A stretch of DNA of 6,463 nucleotides from an uncultured Gemmatimonadota bacterium (GTDB lineage: Bacteria > Gemmatimonadota > Gemmatimonadetes > Gemmatimonadales > Gemmatimonadaceae). Of this stretch, positions 4,471-6,463 are shown one piece after another. The translations under genes and the position numbers were made by a program. A model generated the notes under the pieces. That model saw only the letters and a program-made list of their open reading frames with translations. It searched no databases and had not been told where the DNA came from. The stretch is from the NCBI GenBank assembly GCA_903894655.1, contig CAITQY010000703.1, forward strand, positions 1-6,463, read 5' to 3'. The number at the start of each line of letters is the position of its first letter. Position 1 is the first letter of the stretch.

Positions 4471-5310
4471 CTACTTCTTGACCACGGTGACGGTCGTGGT
4501 GTCGGCCGCGAAGGCGGTGAACACACCAAGCCCGCCGGTGACGTTCGTGAACGGTTCGTTCAGGTCGCGCGAGTCCTGCTGGAGCGTGGCATAGAGCTGC
4601 GCATACTCTTCGTTCACGCGCCACACGTACACCTGATAGCGGCCGTAGTACGGCAGGCCGAGGGCGTTCACCGGCAGACTGTCGGCGGCCGTGGGCGCGA
4701 AGATCACGCGTCGCCGGCCGCGGATGCCGCCGGGAAAGGCGATGTCGACACCCACTGGCGAGAGTTCCACGTTGTCGAGCGTCACGAAGTACAGCGACCC
4801 CGGCGACTTCGTCCAGCGCACCAGCGTCTGCGCACCGGAGAAGTCGGGGCGCGGTCCGCCTGGGCCGCCGCCAAGTGTGAGTGTAGGAATGGTGAGCGTA
4901 GACGACACCATCCGCGCGCCACTTGGACGCCCCGGCACGACGGTGCGCGCCGACAGGGCGCGGCCCTTCACCGAGCCCTCGAGGGTGAACACGTCTCCCT
5001 CGCGCACGATCAGCCCGGTGCCGTTGTACTGATAGTAGCCGCTGTCTCCCGTCGACTTCACCAGCGGATAGCGCACGCCGTTGCGCACCAGCACCACCGT
5101 GGCATCGTTGATCGGCGGCGCCACCTGCACACTGGCGGTGTCACTGGTGTTGATCGGCACGGTCCAGGTGAGCCGCACGTCGTTCACCGGCTGACCGGCG
5201 TACAAAAACGCGCGCACCACGGGGTCGGGCGACCCGGGCACCACAAACGTGGGATCGCCGCAGGCGGCCAGCGCACCGAGCAGGATCACCGGAAGGAATG
5301 CGCGGGTCAT
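4471..5310 (-). CDS. DUF4249-like outer-membrane-associated lipoprotein
   Basis: A 279-residue predicted lipoprotein. Lipobox LAAC puts the lipidated cysteine at residue 17, followed by Gly-Asp. The body is beta-rich with an early segment of the form PPINDATVVLVRNGVRYPL, then SGYYQYNG, a VREGDVFTL segment and a LSARTVVPG segment. This order matches the DUF4249 family, whose genes usually sit beside TonB-dependent receptors in Bacteroidota and relatives. The likely role is a surface or periplasmic partner of the receptor encoded just upstream; the ligand is unknown. Its ATG overlaps the receptor's TGA (ATGA, 5307-5310), and GGAG lies 8 nt upstream, indicating translational coupling. A longer open frame to 5490 would place 60 arginine-rich residues before the signal peptide and is not credible. 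Family assignment is by eye. Confidence 0.8.
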   Translation of the reverse strand: MTRAFLPVILLGALAACGDPTFVVPGSPDPVVRAFLYAGQPVNDVRLTWTVPINTSDTASVQVAPPINDATVVLVRNGVRYPLVKSTGDSGYYQYNGTGLIVREGDVFTLEGSVKGRALSARTVVPGRPSGARMVSSTLTIPTLTLGGGPGGPRPDFSGAQTLVRWTKSPGSLYFVTLDNVELSPVGVDIAFPGGIRGRRRVIFAPTAADSLPVNALGLPYYGRYQVYVWRVNEEYAQLYATLQQDSRDLNEPFTNVTGGLGVFTAFAADTTTVTVVKK

Positions 5311-6463
5311 CGGTCGATCTCCGTCACGCGCTCGCGCTGGGCCCGCCATGTGAGCTTGACGTCGATGCTCGGCGTGAACCCGAGCTGCGATACATCGGTG
5401 ATCACGATCGGATCGGCGCTGAGATCGAATTTGCGGAAGGACACGTTGCGGCGATTGAGGATGTTGTACAGCGACAGCCCGACGCGCCAATCGAACGACC
5501 CCTTGGTCTCGAAGATGCGTGAGGCGGCAAGGTCCGCGCGCTGGTACGAGGGTAACCGCTGACTGTTCTTGTCACTTACGTTCACGTACGTCTGCTGCCG
5601 GCCGTCGAGCAGCTTGATCTGGTATTGCGCAATCGGCGCGGTGTACGGGCGTCCGCTGCCGTACACGCCCACCGCCGACAGATCCCATTTGCCCAGCTGC
5701 CATGAGCCGAATCCTTTCAGCTCGTGCCGCTGATCGAGCGAACTCGGAAAGGCGCGGCCGCCGTCCACGTCGTCGAAGCGGTTGGTGGCCTTCATGAGCG
5801 TATAAGCGGCCCATCCGGTTACGCTGCCACGCTTCTTCTCGAGCAGAAACTCGAGTCCGCGTGCGCGTCCGTCGCCGGTGAAGAAGAACGAGCCCGTGTT
5901 CACGCCGAACGCCTGGCGGTACCGCCGTGAGAAGAGCGTCGCGTTCTCGAGGGTCTTGTCGTAGGCCTCGATGTTGAGCGCCCACGCGGGCCGATCGAAG
6001 AGCACGCCGGCGATGACATGCGTTGTCCCTTGCGGACGCATCGTGCTGTCGGCGAGCAGACAGAAGTCGCGACTGCCCTGCAACACATCTTCGTTTTCCA
6101 CACGGTTCACGAACTGGTGATAGCGGCCCCACGCGCCCTTGAACCGCAGCGACGGTGTGGCCTGCCATCCGGCGCTCACGCGCGGCTCGACGAAGCTCGC
6201 TCCCGTGGCATCGTACTGCGTACTGCGCACGCCCGTGGTGAGGTCGACCGCCGAGACGGGCGTCCACTTGTGCTGCACGTACGCGGCGCGCGTGGACGCC
6301 TCGCCGTTGCGGATCGTGTTTCGACGGCTCTGCACGGTGTCGGTGGTGCCCCCCACCGCGAACTGATAGGTCACGCTGTTGCGGGTACTCCAGATGCCAA
6401 ACTCGAGGCGTGACCACGCGGCCAGATCGATGATATTCTCCAGACGCACCGTCTGATCATCCA
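5307..6463 (-). CDS. TonB-dependent receptor, C-terminal part (5'-truncated by window)
   Basis: This is the C-terminal 384 residues of an outer-membrane TonB-dependent receptor; the frame is open through the right edge, so the plug domain and TonB box lie outside. What is visible is beta-barrel sequence: alternating polar/aromatic strands, YVQHKWTP, a VEPRVSAGWQATPSLRFKGA-type strand pair, GLEFLLEKKRGSVTGWAAY, FPSSLDQRHELKGFGSW, GSGRPYTAP and the NILNRRNVSF region before the last strand (SIDVKLTW). The SLDQRH, SGRPYT and LYNILNRRN motifs are typical of barrel ends in this family. A tail of about 10 polar residues follows the final strand. A GTG at 6449 begins the longest start-to-stop frame but lies inside the barrel and is not the real start. 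The ligand cannot be inferred; coupling to a DUF4249 lipoprotein suggests a Bacteroidota-style import or sensing pair. Confidence 0.92.
   Translation of the reverse strand, partial: DDQTVRLENIIDLAAWSRLEFGIWSTRNSVTYQFAVGGTTDTVQSRRNTIRNGEASTRAAYVQHKWTPVSAVDLTTGVRSTQYDATGASFVEPRVSAGWQATPSLRFKGAWGRYHQFVNRVENEDVLQGSRDFCLLADSTMRPQGTTHVIAGVLFDRPAWALNIEAYDKTLENATLFSRRYRQAFGVNTGSFFFTGDGRARGLEFLLEKKRGSVTGWAAYTLMKATNRFDDVDGGRAFPSSLDQRHELKGFGSWQLGKWDLSAVGVYGSGRPYTAPIAQYQIKLLDGRQQTYVNVSDKNSQRLPSYQRADLAASRIFETKGSFDWRVGLSLYNILNRRNVSFRKFDLSADPIVITDVSQLGFTPSIDVKLTWRAQRERVTEIDR
5319..5322 (-). promoter_or_regulatory. Shine-Dalgarno of the coupled lipoprotein gene
   Basis: GGAG on the minus strand lies 8 nt before the ATG at 5310, inside the 3' end of the receptor gene. 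Together with the ATGA overlap it fixes the lipoprotein start at the signal peptide. Confidence 0.7.

Noticed and set aside
4376..4624. N-terminal extension of the sugar dehydrogenase frame
   Set aside because: It overlaps the lipoprotein gene and precedes a clear signal peptide. The ATG at 4375 has a well-spaced GAGGAG, so the extension is not translated as part of this protein.
5311..5490. 60-residue extension upstream of the lipoprotein
   Set aside because: It is Arg-rich shadow sequence inside the receptor gene and would bury the lipoprotein signal peptide. The ATGA overlap and GGAG support the start at 5310.
4351..5562. 403-residue open frame on the plus strand, antisense to the lipoprotein and receptor genes
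   Set aside because: It is arginine/histidine-rich with no domain signature, and lies opposite two well-supported genes. Long antisense frames are expected in GC-rich coding DNA.

Overview
The window is GC-rich bacterial chromosomal DNA. It carries a TonB-dependent receptor next to a DUF4249-type lipoprotein (a pairing typical of the Bacteroidota/Gemmatimonadota lineage), a periplasmic PQQ-type sugar dehydrogenase of a 'QFG' subfamily, and a RAYT-like transposase. High GC combined with these FCB-type outer-membrane genes points most naturally to a Gemmatimonadota-like organism. This assignment is inferred from gene content and composition; no marker gene is present.

Left part (1-2053), accessory and rearranged. 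After a short non-coding stretch there is a broken duplicate of the start of the gene that lies intact at 2054: an 80-bp block at 137-216 matches 2026-2105 with one mismatch. The broken copy runs into a 21-nt repeat and ends as a 31-codon chimeric mini-ORF that overlaps the possible first start of a classical SDR oxidoreductase gene (272-1093, +). Immediately after the SDR stop lies a long near-perfect inverted repeat (1093-1182). It contains the 3' end of a convergent RAYT/Y1 (HUH) transposase gene (1141-1854, -). The 21-nt repeat (core GACTCTGACCCC) occurs in four perfect copies: two in one orientation bracket the SDR gene (221-241, 1113-1133), and two in the other orientation bracket the transposase gene (1141-1161, 2009-2029). 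A fifth, internally deleted copy lies at 125-140.

Middle (2054-3106, +). An intact saccharopine-dehydrogenase-like / trans-acting-enoyl-reductase-like NAD(P)-dependent oxidoreductase. It converges on the next gene with only 21 nt between the stop codons.

Right part (3128-6463, all -). A probable envelope operon is transcribed leftwards. The first gene is the C-terminal part of a TonB-dependent receptor (5307 to beyond the window edge). It is translationally coupled by an ATGA overlap to a DUF4249-like lipoprotein (4471-5310). After 95 nt containing a GC-rich stem-loop comes a secreted PQQ-dependent sugar dehydrogenase-like beta-propeller (3128-4375). Together they suggest outer-membrane import or sensing of a ligand plus periplasmic oxidation of a sugar or aldose-like substrate; the substrate cannot be read from the sequence.

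The most unusual part is the left region. A transposase and a passenger-like oxidoreductase gene are each framed by the same 21-nt repeat, and they lie between a truncated and an intact copy of the same gene start. The arrangement looks as if an insertion or duplication split a gene and regenerated it.
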